The translations under genes were made by a program, and so were the position numbers. The notes under the pieces were generated by a model. It did no database searches, had not been told where the DNA came from, and saw only the letters and a program-made list of their open reading frames with translations. This document shows, piece by piece, positions 8,061-17,250 of a DNA stretch of 59,383 bases; position 1 is the stretch's first letter; each line of letters begins with the position of its first letter. Origin of the DNA: Methylococcales bacterium (GTDB taxonomy: Bacteria; Pseudomonadota; Gammaproteobacteria; Methylococcales; Methylomonadaceae); contig JAQTMV010000006.1 in NCBI GenBank assembly GCA_028714175.1, forward strand, positions 1 through 59,383, given 5' to 3'.

Positions 8061-8312
8061 ATGACAACTATGAACATCTCCCTTTCTGAAACCCTTAAAA
8101 ATTTTGTGGACAATCAGGTGCTGGAACGCGGCTACAGCACGTCTAGCGAGTATGTCCGCGACTTGATCCGCAACGATCAGGTCAGGCAGGCGGAACAACG
8201 GCTAGCGGCGCTTATACTGGAAGGTCTGGAGTCAGGGCCCGCCATCCCCGTCAATGAAGCTTACTGGAACAGCAAGCGCGATGCCCTCAAGCAGCGGCAC
8301 ACCACCCAGTGA
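8061..8312 (+). CDS. parD: ParD-type antitoxin
   Basis: An 83-aa ribbon-helix-helix antitoxin: MTTMNISLSETLKNFVDNQVLERGYSTSSEYVRDLIRNDQ is a typical ParD N-terminus (DNA-binding strand, then helices with YSTSSEYVRDLIR). The C-terminal half (EGLESGPAIPVNEAYWNSKRDAL) is the toxin-embracing tail. An AGGTGA Shine-Dalgarno precedes the ATG. The stop overlaps the ParE start by 4 nt, so the two are translationally coupled. Confidence 0.9.
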   Translation: MTTMNISLSETLKNFVDNQVLERGYSTSSEYVRDLIRNDQVRQAEQRLAALILEGLESGPAIPVNEAYWNSKRDALKQRHTTQ

Positions 8313-8638
8313 AACCCGTCCGCGTCCGCCCATGTGCCAACACCGAAATTGACGCACTGGCGGACTACATCGCAAGCGACAGCCCCGACGCGGCTATGCG
8401 TTTTCTGGATGCGGTGCAGAAATCCTTTAACCTGATCGGCGAACAACCGGGAATAGATGCACGGCGTTACGCTCATCTGCCCATGCTGGAAGGCTTGAGA
8501 ATGTTGGCGGTATCCAATTTTGAAAAATACTTGGTGTTCTATATCGAACGACCCGGCTACATAGACGTTCTACGGGTCCTGCACGGCTCGCGGGATATTC
8601 CTGTTGCTCTCGTGGAGGGCTTGGAAGACACCACCTAG
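8309..8638 (+). CDS. parE: ParE-type toxin
   Basis: A 109-aa RelE/ParE-superfamily toxin; characterised ParE proteins block DNA gyrase. Family features: ANTEIDALADYIASDSPDAAMRFLDAVQKSF (helical hairpin), PGIDARRYAHLPMLEGLRMLAVSNFEKYLVFYIERPGYIDVLRVLHGSRDI, the last being the conserved (V)LRVLHGSRD strand. The GTG start at 8309 overlaps the parD stop (GTGA). Intact. The TAG stop lies in the CTAG that borders the downstream insertion sequence, so the element landed exactly at the end of this gene. Confidence 0.9.
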   Translation: MKPVRVRPCANTEIDALADYIASDSPDAAMRFLDAVQKSFNLIGEQPGIDARRYAHLPMLEGLRMLAVSNFEKYLVFYIERPGYIDVLRVLHGSRDIPVALVEGLEDTT

Positions 8639-8798
8639 GAGGCTGTCCGAGAATGCCACTGAAAAGTTAAGTAGCCCGAATACCTTTCTGTCCAATGTTC
8701 ATGGCACAACCATAAATTGCCCTATAATAACTTGATATATTTAGTATAAACAATATGTTATGGTACAATAGCGGCAAATAACGTCAGTTGATCATGCC

Positions 8799-9946
8799 AT
8801 GTCAGTTCCTTTCAAATCAAGCCCGGTTGAATTTAATCAACACCTGCTGTTCCCACCAATACTTTTGATCTCCTTTCAAAAGATCATCAATGCTTTCTCT
8901 ATGCAGACCTGTTTCAACAGATTGATACCAGCAGCCTTGAAAGTCTTTATAGCGTTAAAGGCCAGCACGCCTATCATCCCAAATGCATCGTTGCAATCCT
9001 GATCTATGCCTACGGCCAAGGGGTTTTCAGCTCCCGGAAAATCGAAAAACGCGGCAAAGAAGATTTATCCTTAATGTTCATTGCGCAAATGAACTGCCCT
9101 AATTTCCGAGTACTCAGCGATTTTAGAAAAGATCATGGCGACTTTTTTCAGGACAGGTTTCAAACAAGACCGGCTGGCTAAAATCAAAGCGGCCAAACAA
9201 GCCCTTGAGCAACGCGAAAAACCGCTTAAACCCTGAGCAAAGCCATTGACGCTAACAAACAAATCAGCTTTGCCGATACCGAGGCCCGCATCATGGGTAA
9301 GAAAGGCGGCAGCTTCGACTATGCCTACAATGCCCAGATCAGTGTTGATGCAGACCTGCAAATCCCTGTCCTGAGCCTGTCGAAGGGATTGCGGCCAGCC
9401 TATCAGCCAAAACGCCAACGACAAACAAGAAGTCGCGCCCGCTCTGCAAGCGCTGCAAGAGTCCACCGGCCGATTGCCCGAGAAACTGAGTGCCGATAAT
9501 GGCTACTGGTCTGGCGGCAATCTACAGGCACTGGAGCAAAGCGGCACCGACGCTTACATTGCCACCGATAAAGGTGAAAAGACCCACAAAATACCGGTAG
9601 ATAGCTCGGACCGTAAACCGGTTAAAGCCGACTTCGACTACCACGAAGCCGATAACGCGTTTACCTGCCCTGAAGGCCAGGTTTTAACAATGAAACGCGA
9701 AAGCCAGGACGGCAGCCGTGTCTATCAGGACTCCCCGGAAGTCTGTGCTGATTGCCCACTGCAAAGCCGTTGCTGCCAAACTGCTAAAGGCGAAGCCCGG
9801 ACGATCACTACCGATGACAAAGAGCCCTTGCGTCAACAGATGAATAGCAAAATGGCAACGGAACCCGCCAAAGTGATTTACGTTCACTACAAACCCTGCA
9901 ATATAGGTAAAAATACACTGGATAAGTCCGATATGAACGAATCTTA
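8799..9946 (+). pseudogene. IS1182-type transposase, multiply disrupted
   Basis: Fragments in several frames together resemble an IS1182 DDE transposase: MSVPFKSSPVEFNQHLLFP at the start, then VFSSRKIEKRGKEDLSLMF / NCPNFRVLSDFRKDHGDFF (N-terminal domain). The catalytic-domain region from 9293 reads GKKGGSFDYAYNAQISVD, LSADNGYWSG and DCPLQSRCC. Disruptions include shifts near 8850 and 9165, and a 22-nt insertion at 9365-9386. Deleting those 22 nt restores the frame (DLQI joined to DCGQPISQNANDKQEVAP). No active transposase can be made. Confidence 0.75.
9365..9386. repeat. 22-nt insertion inside the transposase
   Basis: The insert begins CCTGTCCTGAGCCTG and ends TCGAAGG. Removing exactly these 22 nt rejoins the reading frame (atc then gat tgc ggc cag), so it is a precise insertion and not divergence. 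The core CTGAGCCTGTCGAAGG is a short motif I recall as common between genes in many proteobacterial genomes; that recollection is unverified here. Confidence 0.6.
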
Positions 9947-10060
9947 ACGTCAAAACTGTGCATGTTTTGGTCAATTTTAAACTTGGCCTCGAGAATTTTT
10001 AAATTTCTCCAAACCCAATCAGGGACTGCTCATTCGAGAGCCTTATTCTCGGACAGCCTC

Positions 10061-10187
10061 CTAGGAGCTTGTCCGAGAACTAACGTTTAACTAATTCGCC
10101 TACTATATATAGTGCCTTAAAAGAATGAAAAAGCACTACATATTGATAGCCACTGACAAGCATGTTAGTTCTCGGACAAGCTCCTAG
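10061..10187. mobile_element. MITE related to the neighbouring IS
   Basis: A 127-bp non-coding element with perfect 21-bp inverted ends (10064-10084 and 10164-10184; outer bases GGAGCTTGTCCGAGAAC). CTAG flanks it on both sides (10061-10064 and 10184-10187). The ends differ from those of the IS at 8638-10061 mainly at bases 5-7 (CTT against GCT). The left CTAG is shared with the right end of the IS, so one element inserted at the border of the other. Confidence 0.8.
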
Positions 10188-10247
10188 GCTCAGCAGACCT
10201 TGGCGAAAGGGGTGCAGACTCCGTCCTGCATTACAAATGCCGGATTT

Positions 10248-10979
10248 TTAAACTTTTGCATTCCAGATACAAGTACCACCGGCTTTTTCAATTGCCTCTA
10301 AACGCTGCTGATGTGCTGTTAATTCCTCGTCATTACAATGAATGACCGTTAATTTGGGACGATCTGCGGAAACACGCTTAATATTCTTACTGGCAGTCGA
10401 TTCTTCAGTATCTGGCTGACCTTCATCCAGCAGCGATGACTGCCCGCCAGTCATTAACAGAAATACATCCGCCAGAATTTCTGCGTCTAATAGCGCACCA
10501 TGCAAGTCTCTGTGGCTATTATCAATGCCATAGCGTTTACACAGCGCGTCCAGACTGTTTCTTTGTCCGGGATGTTTTTTTCTGGCATAAGCCAGTGTAT
10601 CAAATACCTCGCTATAATCAGCGACCGTCCCTATTTTACCTTCCAGTCGTGAAAACTCATGATTGATAAAGCCGACATCAAATGGCGCATTGTGAATCAC
10701 CAGTTCAGCATCCCGGATAAACGCTATAAAATCTTCAACGATCTGACTAAAATGAGGTTTATTATCTAAAAATTGATTGGTGATGCCGTGGACTGCAATA
10801 GCACCCTCATCAATAATCCGGTCCGGATTAATATAAACATGAAAGCGGTTGCCCGTTAAGCGGCGCTTAATCAGCTCAACACAACCAATTTCAATGATTC
10901 TATGGCCTTCCTGCGGATTTAAGCCGGTGGTTTCGGTGTCAAGGACTACTATGCGGTTTGTAGATGTAAGATTATCCAT
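10248..10979 (-). CDS. dnaQ: DNA polymerase III epsilon subunit (proofreading exonuclease)
   Basis: The 3'-5' proofreading exonuclease of the replicative polymerase. DEDDh-family signatures are complete: VVLDTETTGL with D14 and E16, HNAPFDVGFINHEF, and HGALLDAEILADVF. At 243 aa it equals the E. coli protein in length. The C-terminal segment after about residue 185 should bind the alpha subunit. The usual neighbour rnhA is absent. Upstream on the same strand is an unrelated coiled-coil gene. Confidence 0.95.
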   Translation of the reverse strand: MDNLTSTNRIVVLDTETTGLNPQEGHRIIEIGCVELIKRRLTGNRFHVYINPDRIIDEGAIAVHGITNQFLDNKPHFSQIVEDFIAFIRDAELVIHNAPFDVGFINHEFSRLEGKIGTVADYSEVFDTLAYARKKHPGQRNSLDALCKRYGIDNSHRDLHGALLDAEILADVFLLMTGGQSSLLDEGQPDTEESTASKNIKRVSADRPKLTVIHCNDEELTAHQQRLEAIEKAGGTCIWNAKV

Positions 10980-11145
10980 ATGTGCTTTTGGTTTTGATTA
11001 ATCACATTTTTTAGCCAGTGCAGCACCGCGTTGTATTGACGATTAGGCTATCAATGATATTTATAAATATTAATAATTACAAACACATCACTATGGCTAA
11101 CGAACAGGGTGCCGCACCAGTGAGATTATTCATCTCCAGCTTGGC

Positions 11146-11547
11146 TCAAGTGAGTTTGATGATAGCGATGACAGCAGAAATAGTTAATCCTAGCGACCAG
11201 AACATGAATCTGTCCATGCGATTGGTGATAATGGTTAAATGTTTATCGATTTGCTCAAAACGCTTATCCATTTGCTCAAAACGCTTGTCTACTTGTTCAA
11301 AGCGCTTGTTCATATCGGTTCGAATTTCTTCAAAACGTTTGTTCATATCTTCGAAACGCCTGTTGCTAGTCTCAAAGCCTTGCAGCATCAACTCGCGCTG
11401 ATGCTTGAGTTCTTCTTCAACCCGGACTATACGTTCGCGTATATCCAGTTCATAACGCACATTGGCGTTGGAAGCTTCCGGGCGTGCGGCCATGCTTTCT
11501 TCGATGAGTTGCCGGATTTGTTGCAGGTCTTCTTGAGCTAGCGCCAT
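11146..11547 (-). CDS. Coiled-coil, tail-anchored protein with RFEQxDK repeats
   Basis: A 133-aa protein of unknown function. Residues about 35-105 form a long coiled coil made of imperfect 7-residue units (NKRFEQV, DKRFEQM, DKRFEQI), visible at DNA level as repeated 21-nt blocks. A single C-terminal hydrophobic segment (FMFWSLGLTISAVIAII) should anchor it in the inner membrane with the coil in the cytoplasm. Similar repeat proteins occur widely and vary in repeat number. It is not obviously linked to dnaQ downstream or the isc genes upstream. Confidence 0.65.
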   Translation of the reverse strand: MALAQEDLQQIRQLIEESMAARPEASNANVRYELDIRERIVRVEEELKHQRELMLQGFETSNRRFEDMNKRFEEIRTDMNKRFEQVDKRFEQMDKRFEQIDKHLTIITNRMDRFMFWSLGLTISAVIAIIKLT

Positions 11548-11680
11548 AACGATGGCTCCATTGATTAAATATTATCGTTTGCAATGTTAGCGAGAATATA
11601 GCCAATTGACAACAGTAGTCGAAAAACCGCACTATAATTTCCTAATAGCGCCGACCTCCAATTGCAATAAAGCGCTTTTA

Positions 11681-12007
11681 TTAATCGACAGAAAAGCTCT
11701 CACCACAGCCACATGTGCCTTTTACATTCGGGTTATTGAACTGGAAGGCTTCATTAATACCTTCTTTGCGATAATCCAGTTCTATGCCATTAACATATTC
11801 CAGATCGCTTCCTGGCACGATGACTTTCACGCCAAAATCTTCAAAGACGGCATCATTTTCATTCAGATTATCGGCATAATCCAGTGCGTAAGCATAACCC
11901 GAGCAACCGGATTTTCTTACACCCAATTTTAAACCGATGCCTTTGCCGCGTTTTTCCAGTTGTTTTTTAATTTGACGAGCTGCACTTTCAGTTAATGAAA
12001 CAGACAT
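11681..12007 (-). CDS. iscA: Iron-sulfur cluster assembly protein IscA
   Basis: A-type iron-sulfur carrier that receives or delivers clusters to apo-proteins. All three ligand cysteines are present at the E. coli IscA positions: C35 (KSGCSGYAY), C99 and C101 (GTCGCGESF). Length 108 aa is normal. It begins 10 nt after the iscS stop, so it is the last gene of iscR-iscS-iscA. No iscU scaffold, hscBA or fdx follows. Confidence 0.93.
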   Translation of the reverse strand: MSVSLTESAARQIKKQLEKRGKGIGLKLGVRKSGCSGYAYALDYADNLNENDAVFEDFGVKVIVPGSDLEYVNGIELDYRKEGINEAFQFNNPNVKGTCGCGESFSVD

Positions 12008-12017
12008 AACACCCTCT

Positions 12018-13127
12018 TTATGCTTGGCAAACCAAGACTTTTAACAGTTTAATAAATTCAAGAATTTCAGTTGGAGTATTGGTCGGCCCCAGGCTGATGC
12101 GGATTGCACTTTTTGCAAAATCAGGCGCTATACCCATGGCAAGCAATACTGGACTGGGGATACTGCCGCCGCTGGCACAGGCTGAACCGCTGGAAACGGC
12201 AATACCTTTTTGATCCAGTTTCATCAGAAGCATTTCCCCATCAATTTTAGGCATGCCAAACTGCACGGTATTAGGCAGCCGGTTAGTCTGTTGGGCAAAA
12301 ATGGTTAAACCTGGAATCGTTGTTAAACCATCTTCCAGCAGTTTCCTTAATGCCAGCAGACGTTTGCTGCGTTCGGCAAGTTCCGCTTGCGCAAGTTCCG
12401 CCGCTTTGCCAAATCCGACTATGGCGGCGACGTTTTCAGTTCCGGCCCTTAGCTCCTGTTCCTGTCCACCCCCCCAAAAAAGAGGCTTTATTTCCACACC
12501 TTTCTCAAATACCAAAGCCCCGCAACCTTTAGGTCCATAGATTTTATGACTGGACAGCGACATCAACTGCACGCCAAGGGTGTTAAATGATATGGAGATT
12601 TTGCCTAATGCCTGTACAGCATCGCTATGAACAATAATTCCGTTTGCTCTTAACTGTCGGGCATGGGGCGCTAAATCCTGGATAACTCCTGTTTCATTAT
12701 TTGCCAGCATAATCGAAACCAAGGCAGGTTTTCCCTTTATAATCTTGTTAATGGCATCTTCTGTGATGCATCCATTGGCATCCACATTGATAAAGGCTAG
12801 CTCATGGCCCTGGTTTTTTAGACGCAGGGCGGGTTCAGTAATAGAAGGATGTTCAATGGCGGAAATAGCGAGTCTGGCATGCGGGGCTAATGTTGCCAAT
12901 GCCAGATTATTCGCTTCTGTACCGCCGCTGGTAAAAATAACTTGTGAGGAGTGCACGCCGACCAACGCGGCAACCTGTTCACGGGCGGCATCGATAGCGC
13001 TGCGGGCCATTCTGCCATGACGATATAAACTGGAGGGATTGCCGTAGAACGTTGTCAGGAATGGTAATAGCGCATCCAATACCCTGTCATCAATGGGCGT
13101 TGTTGCATTATGATCAAAGTAGATCAT
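12018..13127 (-). CDS. iscS: Cysteine desulfurase (IscS/NifS family)
   Basis: PLP enzyme that takes sulfur from cysteine as a persulfide for iron-sulfur cluster and thio-cofactor synthesis. Seen: N-terminal [23 protein letters not shown]-lysine K195 in [10 protein letters not shown]; persulfide cysteine C317 in [10 protein letters not shown]. At 369 aa it is shorter than E. coli IscS (404) and closer to compact NifS-like forms, so sulfur-acceptor specificity could differ. The start ATG overlaps the end of iscR by 14 nt, indicating coupled translation. Confidence 0.92.
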   Translation of the reverse strand: MIYFDHNATTPIDDRVLDALLPFLTTFYGNPSSLYRHGRMARSAIDAAREQVAALVGVHSSQVIFTSGGTEANNLALATLAPHARLAISAIEHPSITEPALRLKNQGHELAFINVDANGCITEDAINKIIKGKPALVSIMLANNETGVIQDLAPHARQLRANGIIVHSDAVQALGKISISFNTLGVQLMSLSSHKIYGPKGCGALVFEKGVEIKPLFWGGGQEQELRAGTENVAAIVGFGKAAELAQAELAERSKRLLALRKLLEDGLTTIPGLTIFAQQTNRLPNTVQFGMPKIDGEMLLMKLDQKGIAVSSGSACASGGSIPSPVLLAMGIAPDFAKSAIRISLGPTNTPTEILEFIKLLKVLVCQA

Positions 13128-13614
13128 TCAGGTTATGCTTTAACTCTGTATGACGATGGATTTCAATGACTTTTTGAGCTTCCTGATCCTGTCTATTGGC
13201 AACTTCCTTGACGTGATGCTTTTCTAAAAGTTGAGCCAGCGTAATGCCTTTTAAATAATCTCTGATCTGCTCACTCAAGCCCATCCATAAATCGTGCGTC
13301 AAACACGCCTGGTTTTTTTGACAATTGGCTTCACCGCCACATTTGGTGGCATCGATTGGCTCATCGACAGCGGCAATAATGTCGGCAATATTGATGTCTT
13401 GTGCCATGCCGGATAGCGTATAGCCACCGCCCGGACCACGAATACCCTTTACCAAATTTGCGCGACGCAAGCGTGCAAATAACTGTTCCAGGTAGGATAG
13501 GGAAATAGTTTGACGAGCCGCGATATCGGTCAGGGTAACCGGATTTATTTGGCTGTGATAAGCCAGATCCAGCATTGCAGTGACCGCATAGCGGCCTTTA
13601 GTAGTTAAGCGCAC
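13114..13614 (-). CDS. iscR: Iron-sulfur cluster regulator IscR (Rrf2 family)
   Basis: Transcription factor that senses Fe-S status and represses the isc operon when it holds a [2Fe-2S] cluster. The GTG at 13614 is chosen over a TTG five codons earlier: it has a GAAGG Shine-Dalgarno 8 nt upstream, gives the family start VRLTTKGRYAV, and puts the cluster ligands at C92, C98, C104 and H107, exactly the E. coli numbering. The winged-helix N-terminus and GIRGPGGGY wing are present. It leads iscR-iscS-iscA and has an IscR-type site in its promoter, implying autoregulation. Confidence 0.93.
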   Translation of the reverse strand: MRLTTKGRYAVTAMLDLAYHSQINPVTLTDIAARQTISLSYLEQLFARLRRANLVKGIRGPGGGYTLSGMAQDINIADIIAAVDEPIDATKCGGEANCQKNQACLTHDLWMGLSEQIRDYLKGITLAQLLEKHHVKEVANRQDQEAQKVIEIHRHTELKHNLNDLL

Positions 13615-13650
13615 GAGATAAACCTTCAAAAAAACATGTAAATTATCACA

Positions 13651-13682
13651 ACTATACTTAACCTAGTAAAATTGTCAACTAT
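13651..13682 (-). promoter_or_regulatory. iscR promoter with IscR type 1-like site
   Basis: Read on the minus strand, -35 TTGACA (13673-13678) and -10 TATAGT (13651-13656) are 16 nt apart. The surrounding string ATAGTTGACAATTTTACTAG resembles the known type 1 IscR motif (ATA..TTGACTAAATTACTCGG-like) bound by cluster-loaded IscR, overlapping the -35. The match is from memory and not scored. Confidence 0.55.
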
Positions 13683-13709
13683 TATGCTCTTTGTTTACAA
13701 GCCGTATAG

Positions 13710-14483
13710 TTAAACAGTTTTTTCGCCCTTTACATAACTATCTGCAATTTCACAACCCTTTAAAGTACCTAGTGGTGTTTCTGAGCAGTTAATTCCGGCA
13801 TCGTTGAGTGCTTTTTTCATGGTTTCTATTTGTTTATCCAGTGCGTTAATATGATCCAGCATGCGATTAATGGCATAAGCGACAGGGTCGGGCATATCGG
13901 CTGTTGTACCATACGCGTCAAAGCCCATTTTATTCGCAATTTTATCGCGTTCCGCATCGGTTGTTTTGCTGGCAGTGCCGATAATATGTCCTGGGATACC
14001 GACCACTGTTGCGCCTGCGGGCACCGGCTTTAAAACCACCGAATTAGAACCCACTCTGGCCCCTGCCCCTATTTCGATAGGGCCTAATACTTTTGCTCCA
14101 GCGCCTATTACTACGCCGTTATGCAAGGTTGGATGACGTTTGCCCTTGTCCCAGCTTGTTCCGCCCAGCGTTACGCCATGATACAAGGTGCAATCATCAC
14201 CAATAACCGCGGTTTCTCCTATCACCACACCCATGCCATGATCAATAAAAAAACGTCTGCCTATCTGTGCACCCGGATGTATTTCAATGCCGGTTAACCA
14301 GCGGCTGATATAGGCAATAAACCGGGCCAGCCATAAGAATCGGGCGATCCATAAGGAGTGGCTAATGCGATGAATTAACACGGCATGAACGCCAGGGTAA
14401 GTGGTTATTACTTCAAATACCGATTGTGCCGCGGGATCACGTTCAAAGACACAGGCAATATCTTCTTTTAACCGGTTAAACAT
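13710..14483 (-). CDS. cysE: Serine O-acetyltransferase (CysE)
   Basis: Acetylates serine from acetyl-CoA, the first step of cysteine synthesis. The N-terminal SATase domain ([25 protein letters not shown]) is followed by left-handed beta-helix hexapeptide repeats ([41 protein letters not shown]). The start ATG shares one base with the trmJ stop (TGATG). Cysteine made here feeds the desulfurase of the adjacent isc genes, a sensible grouping seen in several bacteria. Confidence 0.95.
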   Translation of the reverse strand: MFNRLKEDIACVFERDPAAQSVFEVITTYPGVHAVLIHRISHSLWIARFLWLARFIAYISRWLTGIEIHPGAQIGRRFFIDHGMGVVIGETAVIGDDCTLYHGVTLGGTSWDKGKRHPTLHNGVVIGAGAKVLGPIEIGAGARVGSNSVVLKPVPAGATVVGIPGHIIGTASKTTDAERDKIANKMGFDAYGTTADMPDPVAYAINRMLDHINALDKQIETMKKALNDAGINCSETPLGTLKGCEIADSYVKGEKTV

Positions 14484-15211
14484 CAATCACTCCTCTGATG
14501 ATTTTGAGACATCCTTAAGATACCCCTGAGTATATCGAGCTCTTTGGTATCCAGTTGTATGCGATTATAAATACGTCGCAAACGACGCATGATGGATTTT
14601 GATTTATTCGGGTGCATAAAGCCAATATCGGTTAAGGCCTGATATAGATGGGCATAAAAAGACTCCATCTGCATAGCTGTCGCTAACGGGCACTCGCCTT
14701 TATCGCCAATCACCGTTGTTTCCTGTACACCGGCTGCAACAAATAGCTCATAACATACCACTTGCACGGCGGCGGCAATATTCAGTGAGCTGTAATCGCT
14801 GTTACAGGGAATCCGGAGCAGGAAATGGCATAAATCCAGTTCATGATTTTTTAAGCCTGAGTTTTCAGGGCCAAAAATAATAGCCACTTTTTGATCGGGT
14901 TCATTTATCACGACTTTTTCAGCACATTGCCGGGGCGTCATTTCCGGCCAGCTAATGGTTCTACACCGGGCGCTTGCACCAATAACCAACTGACAATCGG
15001 CAATGGCTTCCTGCAAGCTTGGGCAGATGCTAGCTTCCGCTAAAATATCATCTGCGCCCGACGCTCTGGATGTGGCATCGGCGCTGGGAAAAATTTTTGG
15101 CGAGACCAGCCACAAATTATTCATCTTCATGTTTTTCATTGCCCGGGCAACAGCGCCGATATTTCCGGGATGCGTCGTTTCTACCAGAACAATTTTTATA
15201 TGTGACAGCAA
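14483..15211 (-). CDS. trmJ: tRNA (cytidine/uridine-2'-O-)-methyltransferase TrmJ
   Basis: SPOUT methyltransferase that 2'-O-methylates position 32 of tRNA. Seen: [24 protein letters not shown] (motif 1), [15 protein letters not shown] (motif 2) and the knot strand [23 protein letters not shown]. The TTG at 15211 is chosen because it has an AGGA 8 nt upstream and gives [12 protein letters not shown], aligning with the E. coli N-terminus; a longer frame from 15241 starts at another TTG without support. 242 aa. Divergent from suhB, with cysE overlapping downstream. The order trmJ-cysE-iscR-iscS is common in gammaproteobacteria. Confidence 0.93.
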   Translation of the reverse strand: MLSHIKIVLVETTHPGNIGAVARAMKNMKMNNLWLVSPKIFPSADATSRASGADDILAEASICPSLQEAIADCQLVIGASARCRTISWPEMTPRQCAEKVVINEPDQKVAIIFGPENSGLKNHELDLCHFLLRIPCNSDYSSLNIAAAVQVVCYELFVAAGVQETTVIGDKGECPLATAMQMESFYAHLYQALTDIGFMHPNKSKSIMRRLRRIYNRIQLDTKELDILRGILRMSQNHQRSD

Positions 15212-15298
15212 CAGTGTTGTCCTTAGCTGAAAAAAGATCAAAGTTTACCAAAAGATTTGGTATTCTATTGCATTTATCTGCTTATTATAGATTCGCCT

Positions 15299-16093
15299 AT
15301 GCAACCCATGCTCAATATCGCTGTCCGTGCCGCTAGAAGCGCGGGCGACCTGATCCTTCGTTCAGCTGATAATGTTGATCGTCTGCACATCGACCAAAAA
15401 GGTAAAAATGATTATGTCAGCGAAGTCGACCGCATGGCCGAGCGGGAAATTATTAATATCATCAAGACAGCCTATCCTGAGCACGCGATTCTGGCTGAAG
15501 AAAGTGGTAAACATAAAGGCAATGATTTTGTCTGGGTGATAGATCCGCTGGATGGCACAACTAATTTTTTACACGGATTTCCTCAATACGCTGTATCTAT
15601 TGGCTTAAAACACAAAGGCAAGCTTGAAGTCGGAGTCGTTTACGACCCATTGCGCGATGAACTGTTTACCGCTAAACGTGGCGGTGGGGCTATGTTAAAT
15701 AATCGCCGCATCAGGGTAACCAATCAAACCGGTTTAAAAGGTGCGCTAATCGGCACAGGCTTTCCTTTTAAAACTGATCAACACCTTGATGCTTATGTGG
15801 GCATGTTCCGAGCATTAACTACAGATTGTGCAGGGATTCGCCGTGCAGGTGCAGCGGTGCTTGATTTGGCTTACGTTGCCGCTGGTCGATTGGATGGTTT
15901 TTGGGAGATAGGTTTAATGGAATGGGATATGGCAGCGGGTATCTTGTTAATAAAGGAGGCGGGCGGCGTTGTTACTGACTTTTCTTTTAATGATAACTAT
16001 TTGGCGTCAGGAAATGTGATCGCCGGAAATCCCAAAATGCATCAAATCATCTACCAGTTGATTGAACCGCATGTCACCGATAGTTTGAAATAA
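15299..16093 (+). CDS. suhB: Inositol-1-monophosphatase (SuhB)
   Basis: Mg-dependent inositol monophosphatase that in E. coli also joins rRNA antitermination complexes. The start ATG 15299 gives MQPMLNIAVRAARSAG, nearly identical to the E. coli start. Metal-site motifs are complete: AEESG, WVIDPLDGTTNFLHGFP and LMEWDMAAGILLIKEAGG. 264 aa is normal. Divergently transcribed from trmJ, the usual arrangement in this class. Confidence 0.95.
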   Translation: MQPMLNIAVRAARSAGDLILRSADNVDRLHIDQKGKNDYVSEVDRMAEREIINIIKTAYPEHAILAEESGKHKGNDFVWVIDPLDGTTNFLHGFPQYAVSIGLKHKGKLEVGVVYDPLRDELFTAKRGGGAMLNNRRIRVTNQTGLKGALIGTGFPFKTDQHLDAYVGMFRALTTDCAGIRRAGAAVLDLAYVAAGRLDGFWEIGLMEWDMAAGILLIKEAGGVVTDFSFNDNYLASGNVIAGNPKMHQIIYQLIEPHVTDSLK

Positions 16094-16125
16094 TCAGGAA
16101 GGGTGTTGATTCTGGATAATGTTCA

Positions 16126-17029
16126 TCATACGTAAACATGCGAACAATATTGATCGATTTTATCCCAAAACTGTTGCCATCTTCCTTTGGACTGAACCAA
16201 TGCACGTAAAGATAAAATCACTTTAGCCCCTTGGTCTTTCCAGCGCATACCCGAACCACACGCCGTTGCTTCACCAGCGTCTTGCAGGCGGCTTCGGTGA
16301 CGCCTGAGCCAATGGGTAAGTTTTTTTCTAGATGCATGGCATAATCCATCGTCTGACGATGATTCTTAAAATTAGGTTAGTGCGGCCTGCAAATTCTCTT
16401 TGCTCGATTTTGTCAGGCTGGTTTTTTGGGTCAATTTTTCTATTTCAGTGATGAGTGTTTCGACTGCACCGGGTTCGCGTTTGAGCTGTTTACAGCGTTC
16501 ATCCAGCCAAATGGTGCGCTTGGGTTTGTCCGTTTTTCCTGGGTAGGCAGCGTAAGAGACGTTTGCCAAATACTCAGTGACGTGAAAAAAGTCCAGTAAT
16601 TGACAACTGGTATGTTGCTCTAAAAACGACCAATTATTTTTTGCACCATCCGCAATGCCTAAATAGTATGTGATAGTTGTTGGGCGAATTTTGCCGTTGC
16701 CACCCGGATAATTCGCGCACTGTGCTCCAGAGGGCAATAAATTCTGCCCCCCGTTTTGAGGTTTGATAAACATAGCGCTCTAACTGCACACTACCGTAAG
16801 GGGTTTGATAGGTTTTTTTGTCTTTGTCTCGAACCGTCATTTTAGTATCACCCAATTTTATTGGGCTTCCATCCGTATGAAATCCTTTCAACGCTTATGT
16901 GGTTGCCAGGCAGCCTGGTTCATAACAGCTATCCAATATAGTATTTTCCATCTCCAGTAAACTGCCGGTCAGTTTTATGGTTACCTGGATCGTCAGTTCG
17001 TTATTTTTACGCGCTATAATTTTAGCCAT
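16126..17029 (-). pseudogene. ISKra4-type transposase remnant
   Basis: A decayed transposase on the minus strand. From an ATG at 17029 the frame runs MAKIIARKNNELTIQVTIKLTGS to an in-frame TAA after GCLATT, then ALKGFHTDGSPIKLGDTK. Frameshifted pieces follow: KKNNWSFLEQHTSCQLLDFFHVTEYL, then a C-terminal part reading LPIGSGVTEAACKTLVKQR and RWQQFWDKIDQYCSHVYV to TGA at 16126-16128. These blocks resemble ISKra4-family transposases. No clear terminal repeats were found by eye. Confidence 0.65.
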
Positions 17030-17250
17030 CGGTTTTCCTTGCTTTCTATGAAAATCACAAGTTTATCTTAAACTGTAACATTATTAAAAATCAGCGCCCA
17101 TCAGGAAACAAGTGGACAGCTTTTTGCCCGCCGGAATAAGCAATAAAAGGTGGGCAGAAAAGCGTTGCTCATCCTACACGACTTGCTTGTTTAATCTGTC
17201 TTTGGGTTATAATGACAATCATTTTCCAGGTTGATTTAACTTTACCAAGT

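Larger units (their letters stand above)
8638..10061 (+). mobile_element. Decayed IS1182-family insertion sequence
   Basis: Inverted ends GGAGGCTGTCCGAGAAT (8638-8654) and ATTCTCGGACAGCCTCC (10045-10061) match over all 17 bases. CTAG flanks both ends (8635-8638 and 10061-10064). The interior carries a broken transposase of the IS1182 type. Length is about 1.4 kb, a little short for the family, consistent with internal deletions. Family assignment rests on the transposase sequence. Confidence 0.8.

Noticed and set aside
11230-11400. Regular short repeats suggesting a CRISPR array
   Set aside because: The repeats are in-frame 21-nt units of a coiled-coil gene (RFEQxDK) without unique spacers.
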